Below are positions 1 through 12,164 of a DNA stretch of 23,858 nt, in pieces. A model generated the notes under the pieces. It was not told the DNA's origin, did no database searches, and saw only the letters and a list, made by a program, of their open reading frames with translations. Each line of letters opens with the position of its first letter. Within the stretch, counting starts at the first letter, position 1. The DNA comes from Tetrahymena elliotti 4EA. Lineage: Eukaryota > Ciliophora > Oligohymenophorea > Hymenostomatida > Tetrahymenidae. Made by a program: the position numbers and the translations under genes. Location: positions 134,868 to 158,725 of the forward strand of contig JH720366.1 of assembly GCA_000231825.2 (NCBI GenBank). The letters are read 5' to 3'.

Positions 1-1104
1 TTTTTAAGAATGATTGGTTCTTACTTTTTAGCAATAGTAAATAGAATAAGTAGAATATTGCCTAGTTTTTTCATAGTAATTTATGTAGTTTGGTAGTATT
101 TACCTCAAATTGGCTAATCTCCAACATGGTCTGAAATGGAGTTTTTCAGTGCCCTATGTGATAAAGATAAATTGAAGAAAATCTTATTTATAGATAATCT
201 TTATGAAAATCCAACTAGTTGTATTGTTTAGGGATGGTATCTTTCAAATGATATACAAATGTTTATATTCTCTCTCATTTTAATGATTGTGTATGCTAAT
301 AATAAGTTTATTGGAAAAATAGTCATATTCTTAGCTTTAGTAACTTTTACAGGTTTAGCCATTTACTTTGCATTTGACTACGAACTCTTGGTCGTCGGCT
401 AACTTGGTTCAATGTTTAATACTCACTGGAATGATTTCTACTATAAACCTTGGTGTAGAATTCCACCTTACATTTTAGGTTTGATTTTTGGAGTTTTCTA
501 TAGAGAATATCAACTAGAAAAGTAACAAAAAGACAACTCTCAAAAGAAAACTTTCTTCATGAAAATATCACGTTTAGTCAAAGATACTTACTTTAAGTGG
601 ATATCTTACTCAATTGGAATGGTGATAATTTTATTTTTTACATTTGGACCTCGCTCAATACAAATTAATGGAATAGATTATTGGAATTTAGATTTACAAC
701 ATTTTATATTTGGTATTAGTAGAGTTGTATATACTTTCGGAGTTATATTAATCTTGCTTCCTAGTGTGTGTGGCTCAAAAGATATAATTGTTAAAACTAT
801 GAGCTCATCAATATTTCAATTTTTATCTAAACTTACATTCTAAGGTTTTCTCTATCATTATGCAATATAAACTTATGTACTCTGGTCATTTTATGACTCA
901 ATGTATCTAAATGTGGGAAATGTTTTAAACATCTTTATTGCAGAAGTGCCAATAGTCTTCTTGTTTGCTTTTTTATTTTATGTCCTTTTAGAATTACCTC
1001 TAAATAATTTAGCAAATATCATATTTAATAAAAGCACAAAAAAGAAGTAAATTAGTAAAGAAGAACATAAAAGTGAAAAAGTTACTAGCAAAACAATTAA
1101 TTGA
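1..1104 (+). CDS. NRF-6-like acyltransferase (acyltransferase 3 family), copy A, 5'-truncated by window edge
   Basis: The frame is open from base 1 to TGA at 1102-1104, about 367 codons, with in-frame TAA/TAG read as Gln. It is the C-terminal half of a multipass acyltransferase-3 / NRF-6 (nose resistant to fluoxetine) protein. The hallmark GWYLSNDIQMF lies near residues 77-87, followed by repeated hydrophobic helices, a conserved PWCRIPPYILG stretch near 149-159, and a Lys-rich cytosolic tail. Family members move acyl groups in membranes; the substrate here is unknown. The N-terminal NRF domain and first helices lie outside the window. From base 1 to the stop it aligns without any indel to the second copy (offset 3278), so the two are tandem paralogues. 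The ATG at 559 is internal, not the start. Confidence 0.85.
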
Positions 1105-2229
1105 AAATATCTATGGAAATTAATTAATTTGTAATTATTTTTTTAATAAATATTTATTTTAGATCTAATAATATGTATTGTTCATTTTTTCTATTTTATT
1201 AATCACAATTAAATTCTAGAAACACAAATAATTTATTTTTTATAATTTAGCTATGTTTTTAAAAGATTTCTTAAAATTAAAACTATTTAAAAAATATGAT
1301 TAAAATAATATTTGTTTGATAATAATATTTTGAAAAATAATATATTAAAATATTTCCAATTTTTTAAAATGATAAAATTAAAATAAAAAAATATTAAATT
1401 TATTTTTAGATGAAATGCTTAAAAATAATTTTTAAACTTTATACTCAGCAAACAGTAACTCACATTAATAAAAAAATTAATTAAAAAAATAATAATTTTG
1501 AAAATTAGAAAAACATTTATTTTAAAGAATAAATTTAATTTATCAAAACATTTAATTATAAAGGGATTATAAATTTAATACTATTTGGCTTTTGATTGAC
1601 AAACTAATAAATCAAATATATTAAATTTCTAATTGTCTGTCTTCCTATCAATTTCTGGCTAATATTATTACCTGACAAGGTTCCTGATCAAGAGGGCTAT
1701 TTTACTTAATTTGCTAAGATTTAAAATATTATTATTATTTTGTTCTGATTCTAATTAAAAAAATGGACTTTTATTCATTGGAAGAATTGATTATATAGTT
1801 TTTAATTTGAAGAATTTATTATTTTGCTTTTATTTGAAGAATTTATTATATTGTTTTTAATTGGAAGAATTTATTATTAGTTTTTAATTTTAGTAATTAA
1901 TTAGAGGTTGTATATTAAAAATCTTTTGAATAAATTATATCTCATATATTACCAGAAAAAAGTAATTTGTTTGATACATAAATATCTTTTATTGTTTTTT
2001 AAGTAATAAAATTTTTATTGAGATTTGTGTGGGATTTTCAATTTTCAAAATTCTAATTACAGAATTCTCATAATGAAATTTGCAGTTTTGATTTGGTGAA
2101 TATTAAGGAAATTAATGATATGGATATTTTTATATTTAGATTATTGACTTCATAATAAATTTAAAACTAGGAGACAAAAAAAATACAGATAAATAAATTA
2201 ATTATAAATATAAAAACAATCTTTAAACT
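1105..2229. other. AT-rich intergenic region between the two acyltransferase copies
   Basis: About 1.1 kb with no convincing gene. It begins with roughly 110 nt homologous to the 3' flank of the second copy, then is mostly A/T runs. A somewhat less AT-rich patch at about 1580-1710 has stops in all frames. A tandem repeat lies at 1781-1891. A short ATG frame at 2073 (MKFAVLIW before TGA) resembles the start of a signal peptide and could be an upstream first exon of the next gene, but I found no splice pair with matching phase. Confidence 0.5.
1781..1891 (+). repeat. Short tandem repeat, four units of about 28 bp
   Basis: Four imperfect units begin at 1781, 1809, 1836 and 1864. Each starts GAAGAATT(T/G)ATTAT and ends in a T-rich stretch such as GTTTTTAATTT. 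It lies in noncoding sequence and is probably a simple minisatellite. Confidence 0.75.
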
Positions 2230-4382
2230 ATGAATCCTTGTTTAAACTATATATAAGAACTTTTATTTGAAATAAGTTAAGGCTAATAACTCACAGATCC
2301 TTCTAAGATTGCATTTAAAGAATACTCTGGAAATGGCATTAATTAATAAGGAGACATAGCAGCTTGTTTAAGAACTCCTGAGATGAACTTTGTAGAATTA
2401 AAGCTTTTTTTTAATGGAGTAACATTTTTTGAAGGGTTATGTGTTAAGGAAATATGCTCTGCATAACTACTAAATTCTTCTAAGAACGAAATTTCCTAGT
2501 TATTTTCTTTAGCATTTTAATCACCCATAACTCCATAGCAAATAGATTTTATTGAATATCCTGTTGAAAAACCTCCTACGGACTACTATGGCTTTATCAC
2601 AATATCTATTATTTTATCAGTTATGATTGTCCTTACTTTAGTTTCTCTCTTTTATAATTATTTCAAAACAAAATCAAAACCAATTAATAAAACTAATTCA
2701 GGATAATAAGAAAGTAATACATCTAGTGATGTTTAAATTTCTGGCAAATTAAATTAAAAAGAAGAATAAGTAGATGAAGATTTAGAAGGTAGCTTAGAGA
2801 AGAAATTAGTCAAAAAGGGTAAAGTTGAACGTAATTAAGAACTCTAAAATGAGTCTACTCTGATAAGAATATTATAGTGCTGGAATTTAAAGTCTAACCT
2901 TTAAAAAACATTTAATATTACTGTTAGAAATTCTGATTTAGCTGCCTTTGATTGTATAAGAACTTATAGTTTTTTATAAGTTATGTTAGGACATTGTTTT
3001 CTTATTTGCCTTTCATATTATTCAAATATGAGTGATTTTGATATTGTTTAAAAAAATCCTTTTATCCTATTTATTTTTGGTTGCTTTTATTCAGTTGATG
3101 TTTTCTTCATGCTTGGAGGATTTTTCCTTGCTTATGTTGTAGCAGATCCAAAAGTTTTTAAAAATTTTTAGATAAAGAATTTTTTAAGAATGATTGGTTC
3201 TTACTTTTTAGCAATAGTAAATAGAATAAGTATGTTGTAGCAGATCCAAAAGTTTTTTAAAATTTTAAGATAAAAAACTTTTTAAGAATGATTGGTTCTT
3301 ACTTTTTAGCAATAGTAAATAGAATAAGTAGAATATTACCTACCTATTTCATAACCATTTATATATATTGGCAGTTATTACCTCAGATTGGTTAATCTCC
3401 AACATGGTCTGAAATGGAACTTTTTAGTGGATTATGTGATGCTGATAAATGGAAGAAAGTCTTATTTATAGATAATCTTTATGAAAAGCAAAATACTTGT
3501 GTAGTTTAGGGATGGTATCTTGCAAACGATATATAAATGTTTATATTCTCTCTCATTTTAATGATTGTGTATGCTAATAATAAATTTATTGGAAAAATTG
3601 TCTTATTCCTAGCTTTAGCAGCTTTTACAGGTTTAGCTATTTACTTTTCATTTGACTATGAACTCTTGGTAGTAGGCTAACTTACTTCAATGTATAATAC
3701 TCACTGGTATGATTTCTACTACAGACCTTGGTGTAGAATTCCGCCTTACATTCTAGGTTTAATTTTTGGAGTTTTTTATAAAGAATATCAACTAGAAAAG
3801 TACCAAAACAACAACTCTCAAAAGAAAACTATTCTCATGAAAATATCACATTAAATGAAAGATACATGCTTCAAGTGGATATCTTACTCAATTGGAATGG
3901 TGATTGTTTTACTTTTTACATTTGGACCTAGATCAATACAAATTAATGGAATAGATTATTGGAATTTAGATTTACAACATTTTTTATTTGCCATTAGCAG
4001 AGTTGTATATACTTTCGGAGTTATATTAGTCTTGCTTCCTAGTGTTTGTGGCTCAAAAGATATAATTGTTAAAGCTATGAGCTCATCAATATTTCAATTT
4101 TTATCTAAACTTACATTCTAAGGTTTTCTCTATCACTATGCAATAGAAACATATACACTCTGGTCATTTTTTGACACAATGTATCTAAATGTGGGAAATG
4201 TTTTAAACATCTTTATTGCAGAAGTAGTTATAGTATTCTTGTTTGCTTTCTTATTTTATGTTCTTTTAGAATTACCTCTAAATAATTTAGCAAATATCGT
4301 ATTTAATAAAAACACAAAAAAGAAGTAAATTAGTAAAGAAGAACGTAAAAGTGAAAAAGTTACTAGCAAAACAATTAATTGA
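2230..4382 (+). CDS. NRF-6-like acyltransferase, copy B, frame-broken by a 98-bp direct duplication
   Basis: The upstream part reads in one frame from ATG 2230, the downstream part in another ending at TGA 4380-4382. The shift is explained by the 98-bp duplication at 3133-3328; without one copy the gene would encode about 684 residues. The N-terminal part is a typical NRF domain with spaced cysteines and motifs such as FKEYSGNGIN and GLCVKEICSA, then a transmembrane helix, a charged loop, and the start of the acyltransferase-3 domain (AFDCIRTYS, HCF, GGFFLAY). The C-terminal part carries GWYLANDIQMF and the multipass region, as in copy A. Start 2230 is the first in-frame ATG before the NRF domain. 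It gives no signal peptide, so a missed upstream exon is possible. As written, translation would stop shortly after the first repeat copy. This is either a recent pseudogene or an assembly error. Confidence 0.8.
3133..3328 (+). repeat. 98-bp direct duplication inside the acyltransferase gene
   Basis: Bases 3133-3230 and 3231-3328 are adjacent near-identical copies, both starting TATGTTGTAGCAGATCC. They differ at about four positions, all in the first half; the last 50 bases are identical to each other and to bases 1-50 of the window. Since 98 is not a multiple of three, the duplication moves the reading frame. Confidence 0.9.
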
Positions 4383-4495
4383 AAATATCTATGGAAATTA
4401 ATTAGTTTGTAATTGTTTTTTTAATTAATATTTGTTTAGATCTAATATTATTTATTATTCATTTTTCTATTTTATTAATCAAAATTAAGTTTAAT

Positions 4496-5045
4496 ATGAT
4501 TAAAATTTATAACCAAAAAGTGATTTAACAATACCCAAAAAAGATTAACAAAGAAACCTTCTACACTAAGAAGAAGATGTAACTAACTAACTAACTACAA
4601 ATCTGAAATTTAATTGAATTAATGCGATTTGTGCAGAGAAATTTCGGAATAATAAGTAAAGGGAAAAAAATAAAAACCTGATTATTTTTAATTAAATTAA
4701 AGCAATTACTAATTAAAAAGAAAGTGTTTTTAGGACTTAGAAAGCTATTTTATTGACGATCAGCTTTTCGAGTTTTATCCAAGAATAATTAAAAGATTAT
4801 AAAATAAAAATATTGAAATTCGTAAATTAGGTATAAACATCCCTAAATTCTCTTCTGAAAAAATTTAATAATTAAAATAATTATTTCCATTTTTTTTAGA
4901 AAATAGTTCTATTTTTATAGATGATCTGAAGATCAATTTTGATCTAAAAGAAAAAGATGTCACCCAAAAACTATTTGGTGCAATTACCAATAACTCAGAT
5001 TTATTCTAAAAAATAAAAAATTAATATACATAATATGATGAATGA
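4496..5045 (+). CDS. Small unknown protein, three-exon model
   Basis: I do not recognise this gene. Proposed exons are 4496-4578, 4637-4655 (19 nt) and 4734-5045, with introns of 58 nt (GTAACT...GTGCAG) and 78 nt (GTAAAG...TTTTAG). Phases join without stops to give about 137 residues ending at TGA 5043-5045. The product is Lys/Gln-rich near the start, then has a mixed soluble segment (DDQLFEFYPRIIKRL, IFIDDLKINFDLKEK) with no membrane segment or known motif. Bases 4828-4899 also look like a possible 72-nt intron (GTATAA...TTTTTTAG), which would remove 24 residues in frame. The third exon is the best supported part; the first two rest on splice phase only. Confidence 0.45.
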
Positions 5046-5829
5046 TTTCTAAAATATGCTCATAAAAAACTTTTAATTCTATTTTCAAATTATGTGATTT
5101 TTTATTTCTGAAAAATAAATTTTGTTGAAATTTAAAATGTTTTTTTATTTTATTTTATATTTTTTTTAAATTGATTTTATTTGTTTTATTTTTTTTTGAA
5201 ATTATTAATATTGATTACTTTCCAAAACAAATTTTATTTTAGAAAAAGTAAAAAAATATACAGTGAAATCAATTTAAAGTTAAATTAATAAATATTAATT
5301 TAGTTCAGTAAATTTTGTTTTTTGATCTGTGTAAATAAAAAGAATAATTAATCTTTTATGATTTTTAAAACAATAAATAAATAAAAATTTTGAATGTGAA
5401 ATAGTAAGTAAGAAAAAGTATAAAATATAAACAATAGTAGGGTATGATTGTATTGAGGTGAAAATAAATAAATCTGAATCTAGTTTATTTAGAATAAACA
5501 ATTGATTAAGAAATATAAAAATAGTGGATAACAATTTCATATAAAACAGATTGATAAAATGTGGTAAAAATTTATTTAAATAAAGATTTACATAATTTGC
5601 TTATATTTAAGGTATTAAAAGCGGATGATAAATTATAGTAATCAATTATTCCTTTTTAAAGTAAATGAATAGAATAACTTTGATCTTAAATGATATGTAC
5701 AGTGTTTTTTAATAAATATAGTAATTTAAAAGTATATTAATCAAATAAGCACACATAAACTTTTGATATTTTTAGTGTATTATATTTTATATATCACAAA
5801 GAGTAATTAGTCTGTCTGCATTTATTTTG
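5046..5829. other. AT-rich intergenic region, probable upstream region of the ABC transporter gene
   Basis: About 780 bp dominated by A/T homopolymers. A minus-strand frame at 5295-5540 is open with hydrophobic content, but its Gln codons are all CAA, with no in-frame TAA/TAG as the neighbouring genes show. I treat it as chance. No other feature is seen. Confidence 0.5.
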
Positions 5830-8800
5830 ATGGCTATTGATAAAGCTGAAAAGCGAAGACTCAAGAAAATAAGAGATTTTTAGAAAATAGATGAATAAAT
5901 TCAAAAAGCTGTTCCATATAGAGAGGTTCAAAGTGAAATGTCTTGGGACTTAAAAATTGGGTTTTTTAGATTATTTAGATTTTCATCAAAAGATGATAAA
6001 ATTAAGATGGTATTTGGAACCTTAGCAGCAATCGTAAACGGTGGTTGTATTCCTCTTTTTGGGTATTTATATGGTGAAGTGCGTGATGCAATGATAACAG
6101 GTATTCAAAAAAATAAATCCCATAATAATGAAATAACTAATATATCAGTTTATTTTTTGATTATCGCAGCCGTTTGTTTTTTAGCAGCATTTGTTTAATA
6201 ATATTGCTGGTCTGTAGCTGGAACATCTCAATCAATAAAAATAAGAATAGAGTATTATCATTCACTATTTAGATAAGATATGAGTTGGTATTATAAAGAA
6301 GATAAATTGAAATTAGTTAACAGGATACAGACAGAACTCTTCAGCATTACAGAAGGAATTGCTGAAAAAGTAGGCTATTTAGTTTTAATTATTTCAATTG
6401 GAGTTAGCAGTCTGGTTCAAAGTTTTCTCACACATATATCAATGTCGATGGTAATTACTTTTATAAAATAAATTTATAAAATAGAAAAATAATTTGTAAC
6501 TTGTTTTGACTGAAAATGTTTTTGGGTTTAAAGTTCTAATTTACACATGAAGAGTTGTTTGAACTAATTTATTCTATTTGATAAATTAATATATAAATTA
6601 ACTTTAATTATTTTTTTCTATTTTATTAAAAAAGATCCTTATTGTTACTGTACCTTTATTAGCTTATCCCTTTTACCTCTATGAAAAAACTGAAAGGAAA
6701 ATGGAACAATAAAGATAAGAAGATAGGTCCTAGGCAGGAAAAATATTTGACCAATCAGTTTAACATATTCAATCTATAAAATCATATAATAAACAAGATA
6801 TTATGTATGAAAAATACGAATAAGTAAACATAATTTGTAAGTGAATTTAATTAATGTTATTATTAACTAACAAACAAACAAAAGCATATTTTAGAAGCCA
6901 AATCAAAAAATATTAAAAATGGCATCAAATTAGGTAATTTTCATTTTTTTAATGATTTAAAATGGAATTAATTCAAATAATTCTAGGAATCAGTATGGGA
7001 GCCACAGTATTTGCTATGTTTTTCTAGAACGCTATGATACTTATTGTTGGATCGCTGATGGTAAAAAGTAACTTTAAAAATGTTATGGCAGGAAGAGTTA
7101 CAGATCTCTCTGATATTTTAGTAGTTTTTATTTGTATGTTAATCTGTGGTATTGTTTTTGGTCAATTAAGTCCTTTGATTAATATGAATACTAGGGCAAG
7201 ACATGCTGGAGGAAGAGTTTTTTCTACCATAGATGCTATTTAGTTAATCAATCCATAAAATAAATCAGGAAAAGAAATCGGCAATTTAAAAGGTAACTTT
7301 TTTATATTTCATAACAAAAGTCAGTATGCATGTTGTTGTGAATTGTAATAATTTTTTATATAAAATCAATTAGAAAATGTTTTAATCAAAATTAATTAAC
7401 TAATTTGTTTGTTTTTTATTTCAAAGGACATATAAAATTTGAGAATGTAACATTCAAATACAAAGTGAATAATTAATCATACGATTGCATAGACAATATT
7501 TCTTTAGAGATTTAGCCAGGAGAGAGAATATTCTTGATTGGTTAATCAGGAAGTGGAAAAAGTACTTTAGTTAATTTAATTATGAGATTTTATGATCCTC
7601 TCTAGGGAACTATTTATTTAGACGGGGAAGATATTAAAGATATAAATCTCAAGTGGTTACGTTCTTAATTTGGGTAAATTAATTTTAATATTTTATTGTT
7701 CTTTATTTTGACAATAAAATTTATTTAGGTATATTGGATAGGAGCCAGAAATATTCTTTGGAAGCATTAAGAATAATTTGCTTATATCTAAATAAGAAGC
7801 TACTGATGAAGAGATATTTAATGTGTTGGAAAAGGTATATTTGCTCAAAATTGTATAAAATTTAGATCTGGGTTTGGAGTCAGATGTCAAAAATTTATCA
7901 GTTGGAGAAAAGTAGAGATTGTGTATTGCTCGTATTTTGCTTAGAAAACCTAAGATATTTATTTTCGATGAGCCAATTTCTTCTTAGGATTTTACTATGG
8001 AAAAATAAATGCAATAGTTGATAGATGAAATTACTAAAAACACCACATCAATTATCATTTCTCATTCCTTTTCAAAAATTGAATTAAATAATAAGATTAT
8101 TATCATGAATAAAGGAAAAATATTGAAATAAGGAAAGCACTAAGATTTGGTTCATGATGATGGTATTTATCTGAATATTGTAAATTTATTACATATAAAA
8201 ATATATATTTATTTATAGATTTTTTTGAATGAAATAGGTTTAGGAACGCGAATTCATTAATGATGAGATTGACTATTATTTTAAGCAATAAATGGAAGAA
8301 TAAATGAAAAAATCGCTTGAGTTTGGATTAGATGATTTTAGTTAAGATGTAGATTCACATAATTTGAAATAATTACAAGAAATTAAGCTAACAAAAAATG
8401 AGTCAAGTAAAAAGCTTGAGAAATAAAAGATGTTACTTGAAAGATTAAAAGCTAAAATATAAAAAAACATTGATAAGAGAATGAACATTGATTTTGCTTA
8501 TCAAAACACTGAGGTACCTCCTGAAAATATTTTGTTTAATTTTGGAGAGCATAAAACACTTAGCTAATTTAATAATAAACCAAAAAAGAGAAGAAGCACA
8601 ATTATACAGAGTAATTATGAAATATAACTTGCAGCTAACAGTGTAATCTAAAGAGATAATGGTACTATAAGCAGCTAAGCCTAGGTTATTAATAAAATCA
8701 ATAATGAGGAAAATTAAAAAAATGGAAATACTATTGATGCTTAAGAAATAGAGTTACAGCTCATGCAAGAATTGCCCAATCATAAGAAAGCTCAATCAAT

Positions 8801-11372
8801 TCGAAATATTTAATAGCAGAGTTCTTTAAAAGATGATAGAAAATCAATTCAAGATGGGAATTCTGAATTAAAGTCTCAGGGTTCTACATTAAGTTAGAGC
8901 GAAAGTAAAAAAAAATAAGAAATTTACACAAATGGCAAACAATATTTGATAAACTACCAAAACAAGGTTTAATAATAAACTGTAACAATTTGTAAACAAG
9001 TTTTTAAAGAGAAAGTTGCTTTATAAGGATTAGTATGGCAAATAATTGGTATATTAATGGCTATTTTACATGGAGCAATCTATCCAATTAATTGTATAGT
9101 TATAGCCGACACAATCTACCATGTATCTAACTATACTCTTAGCCCTACTTATGAAAATTAAACTCATATTATTGATAGTCTAGTTAAATTTATATACACT
9201 GGAATAACAGGATTAATTTCTTCTACCATCATGACATATTCCTTAAATGTAGCTGGAGAAACTCTTTCCTTTAATCTTAAAAAGCATATTTTTAAAAAAA
9301 CATTACATTTACCAATTTAATGGTTTCTTAAAAAGTAAATTTTTGTTTTGTTTTTAATTTAAATTTATTTTTTTATTTATTCATTTAGATAAAACAAATT
9401 GGGAGTTTTAAATGAGATGATAAATGTTGATACTTAGAAATTAAGTAATATTGTAAGTGTAAAATTAAGCTAGCATGTCTAAAATATATCCATAGTTATT
9501 ACTGCAATTATTGTTTCTTATCATTATAACTACAGATTAGCTAATATAATTCTTGCCCTTTTTCCAATCATATTTCTATCTGGATATTACATAAGAAAAA
9601 ACAGTAGGAGCGATAGATATGAAAAAGAATTGACTGATCATAAAGCAAATGAATTTATATAAGATGCAATTTTGAATAATAAAGCTATAGCAAGCATGGT
9701 ATATGGGCACGAGTATCTTCAATAATAATTTTCTTAGCTTTATGAAGATTAGCTTAATTAATTAAAGAAAAAGGCTAAAAAATAAGCTCTTTGGTATGGC
9801 CTTGCTATGTTCATTATAGTTTCAAGCTAATCTTGGTTTTTCCTTATAGCTTCTAGTATAGATTTCAACAAATATAATATTAGAGATATGTTTATTTGTG
9901 TCTTAAACATACTATATGCCATATTCTCAATAAGTATTTTTCTAATTTATATAGCTTTATTTATTTAAAAAATTTTTAAATATTAATTAGTGGGTAATCT
10001 AAGGTATTTGTCAGACTTTGGCAGCGCTCAAAGCGCTAGAAAAAGGATTTACCAACATCTTTTTAAACATAAAAGTGAAGATTAAGTTCATGAAGAAGTG
10101 AAGCATGCTTATATTCAAACCTAGAAATAAATAGAGAAATCTCAATATATAAATTAAAAAAGTAATATAGAAAACAAAGACAATAATATTTAAAATGGAG
10201 ATATGAATAACCCTATTAAAAAGTTAACTTTTTATGATGGAAATTACTAGTTGAAGAAAATAGAGGAATCTTCAAAGAGCAACACTTAAAAAATTTAAAT
10301 TGACAATCAGGAAGATGAAAAATAAAGATAATTCAATGCAAAATAAATCATGGTGAGCTTGGAAAGTTGTACAAAGATTTCAAATAAATTTTTTGCTTAG
10401 GATAAAACAAAGAATTATGAAAATAAAGGCAAAATTAAATGCTTATTAGAAAGCAAAACTTCAGAAACCACAGATAGTTATGAAAGTGGTTAAGTTTTGA
10501 TTGAGTTTAAATAAGTTTATTTTAAGTACCCTCATAGAGAAAATTATTCTTTGTATAATGTCAGTTTTTAGATAAAAAAAGGAGAAAAGGTTAGTATTAT
10601 TGGAGCTTCAGGCAGTGGAAAATCGACTATTTTTGCTCTATTAATGGGATTTTTTGAGAATTATCAAGGGTAAATATTGATCAATGGTTAAGATATAAGG
10701 ATGTTAGATTTAGAGGAAATTAGAAAATAAACAAGATGGGTTTAGTAAGAACCTTTTATATTACAAGAAACACTAAAGGAAAATGTTGTGTTAGGTTCTG
10801 TTGTGAAAGAATTTAATTTTAAAAGATTTAAGTAATCTCTTGCTGTTTCATGCAGTGATGACATTATTTTAAAATGGAAAGAGTAATATTTTACAGAGTA
10901 AATGTATCTAAAGCAGCAATAATTAAACTCATCTGTGAATAACTTACTAGATAAAAAAAATATCAACAATTAAACAAAGAGACTGAGCTAAATAAGTAAA
11001 TAGCTGTTTATGAATGAAGCTGAAATTAAAAAGAAGTAATAAGATGATTTTGTTAAATCTACAATGGAATATAATTTGCAAGAATTAAGTGGTGGTTAAA
11101 AGTAAAAAATTTGCCTTGCTAGAGCTTTTTATGCTAGTGGAGATATTTATCTGTTTGACAATGCAACCTCATAAATAGATGTTAGAACTGAAAAACAAAT
11201 ATTTAAGAATCTCAAGTCTTCCTATTTCAAAAATAAAACTATTTTCTAAATCTCTCATCGTCTTTAGCCTCTTTTATATTCATCTAAGATGATGATCATT
11301 AATTCTGGATAGCTCATAGAATTTAAAAATATTGTTACAAACTCAAAAAACGTAAAAGTAATTTTAGAGTGA
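5830..11372 (+). CDS. Full-length ABCB-type ABC transporter (TMD-NBD-TMD-NBD), eight exons
   Basis: Exons are 5830-6450, 6635-6836, 6895-6933, 6987-7292, 7427-7673, 7729-8179, 8238-9334 and 9389-11372; the introns are GT...AG, 53-184 nt. The total of 4,947 nt closes exactly in frame at TGA 11370-11372, about 1,648 residues, longer than the usual 1,250-1,300. TMD1 spans about residues 45-300. NBD1 has Walker A GQSGSGKST (about 428-436), Q-loop GQEPEIFFGSI, signature LSVGE (528-532), Walker B IFIFDEP (E553) and an ISHS His switch. A linker of about 240 residues rich in N, Q, K and E follows. TMD2 spans about 885-1200. NBD2 has GASGSGKST (1393), QQEPFILQ, LSGGQ (1554), Walker B IYLFDNA with Asn1579 in place of the catalytic Glu, and ISHRL. 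It should export or flip a hydrophobic substrate using ATP; substrate and membrane are unknown. NBD2 carries an extra insertion between Q-loop and signature. Confidence 0.92.
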
Positions 11373-12164
11373 ATTTCTAAAAAACTCAAACTCATACTTA
11401 ACTTATAAAAAATATTTATTTACTGCCTTTATAATTATTTTATTTAACTTTAATAATTTACTTAAATTGTTTACTAAAATTTATCTAATTTTCATAAACT
11501 TGTAATAAATTAAGAAAATCATTTATTTCTATTTTTTTCTCTGTTATTTTATTATAATTTTGATCATCTTTAATTTCTCACTGTTTTATTTTTTTTAACA
11601 AAAATAAATAAATTATATCAATGAGAATTAGTTAACTATGTTAGAATTATTTTAGAAATGTTTGTGTAACAATAAAATAAATAGAGGTACTATAAACTTA
11701 TGTTAGAATTATTTTAAAATTTATCAACTAGATTTGCTTCCTATTTTATTCTTTGACTTATTCAAAATAATAGAAAAACTTAACATGATATTGTTAAAAT
11801 AAGTAAATAGTGATTTCAATTATCTTGATTTCATGGTTGTTTGATTATTTTACATCAAAAAAACAAAAAAATATATGAGAATAATTAGTTTCTGATTTGG
11901 AAATAAAATAAATTAGTTATTTCAATCATTTAATGTATGGCTGTATGGCTTTTTTAAATGCAAAAATAAAAAAAGAAGAGAAAATTGTAATGAGGATTCA
12001 TTAGTTCTTTTAGAATGTATGAATGAATGATCTAGCTAGGTTGATATAATTTTTCAAAACTATAAATTCTTATTTATTTTTGATTTCGCTTAAAAATAAA
12101 TTAGTCAAATTTTAATTTATATAAAAAAGTAAAGGTTCAAATAATTATTATTCAAAGATAAGAA
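11373..12164. other. Intergenic region between the ABC transporter and golgin genes
   Basis: About 790 bp of AT-rich sequence without a plausible frame. A 19-bp element (TTATGTTAGAATTATTTTA and a near copy) occurs at about 11637 and 11699. It must hold the ABC gene 3' end and the golgin promoter, but no specific site can be identified. Confidence 0.45.

Larger units (their letters stand above)
1..4490 (+). repeat. Tandem duplicated gene block (two homologous units)
   Basis: Bases 1 to about 1212 match bases 3279 to about 4490 at a constant offset of 3278 through the whole coding part (no indels up to the TGA codons at 1102 and 4380). Homology continues about 110 nt into the 3' flank, then decays. 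The first 59 bases are identical between units. Scattered substitutions elsewhere, many at third codon positions, suggest a duplication still under coding constraint. Confidence 0.85.

Noticed and set aside
5295..5540. 81-residue hydrophobic minus-strand ORF
   Set aside because: No in-frame TAA/TAG Gln codons as in neighbouring genes, no splice or homology signal, and T-rich antisense sequence gives hydrophobic frames by chance.
6837..6986. TGA codons and frame changes in the ABC transporter suggesting a pseudogene
   Set aside because: All are resolved by phase-consistent 53-58 nt GT...AG introns that restore the expected ABC transporter sequence across each junction.
10742..10969. 75-residue minus-strand ORF
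   Set aside because: Antisense shadow of the ABC transporter NBD2 insertion, which is coding on the plus strand.
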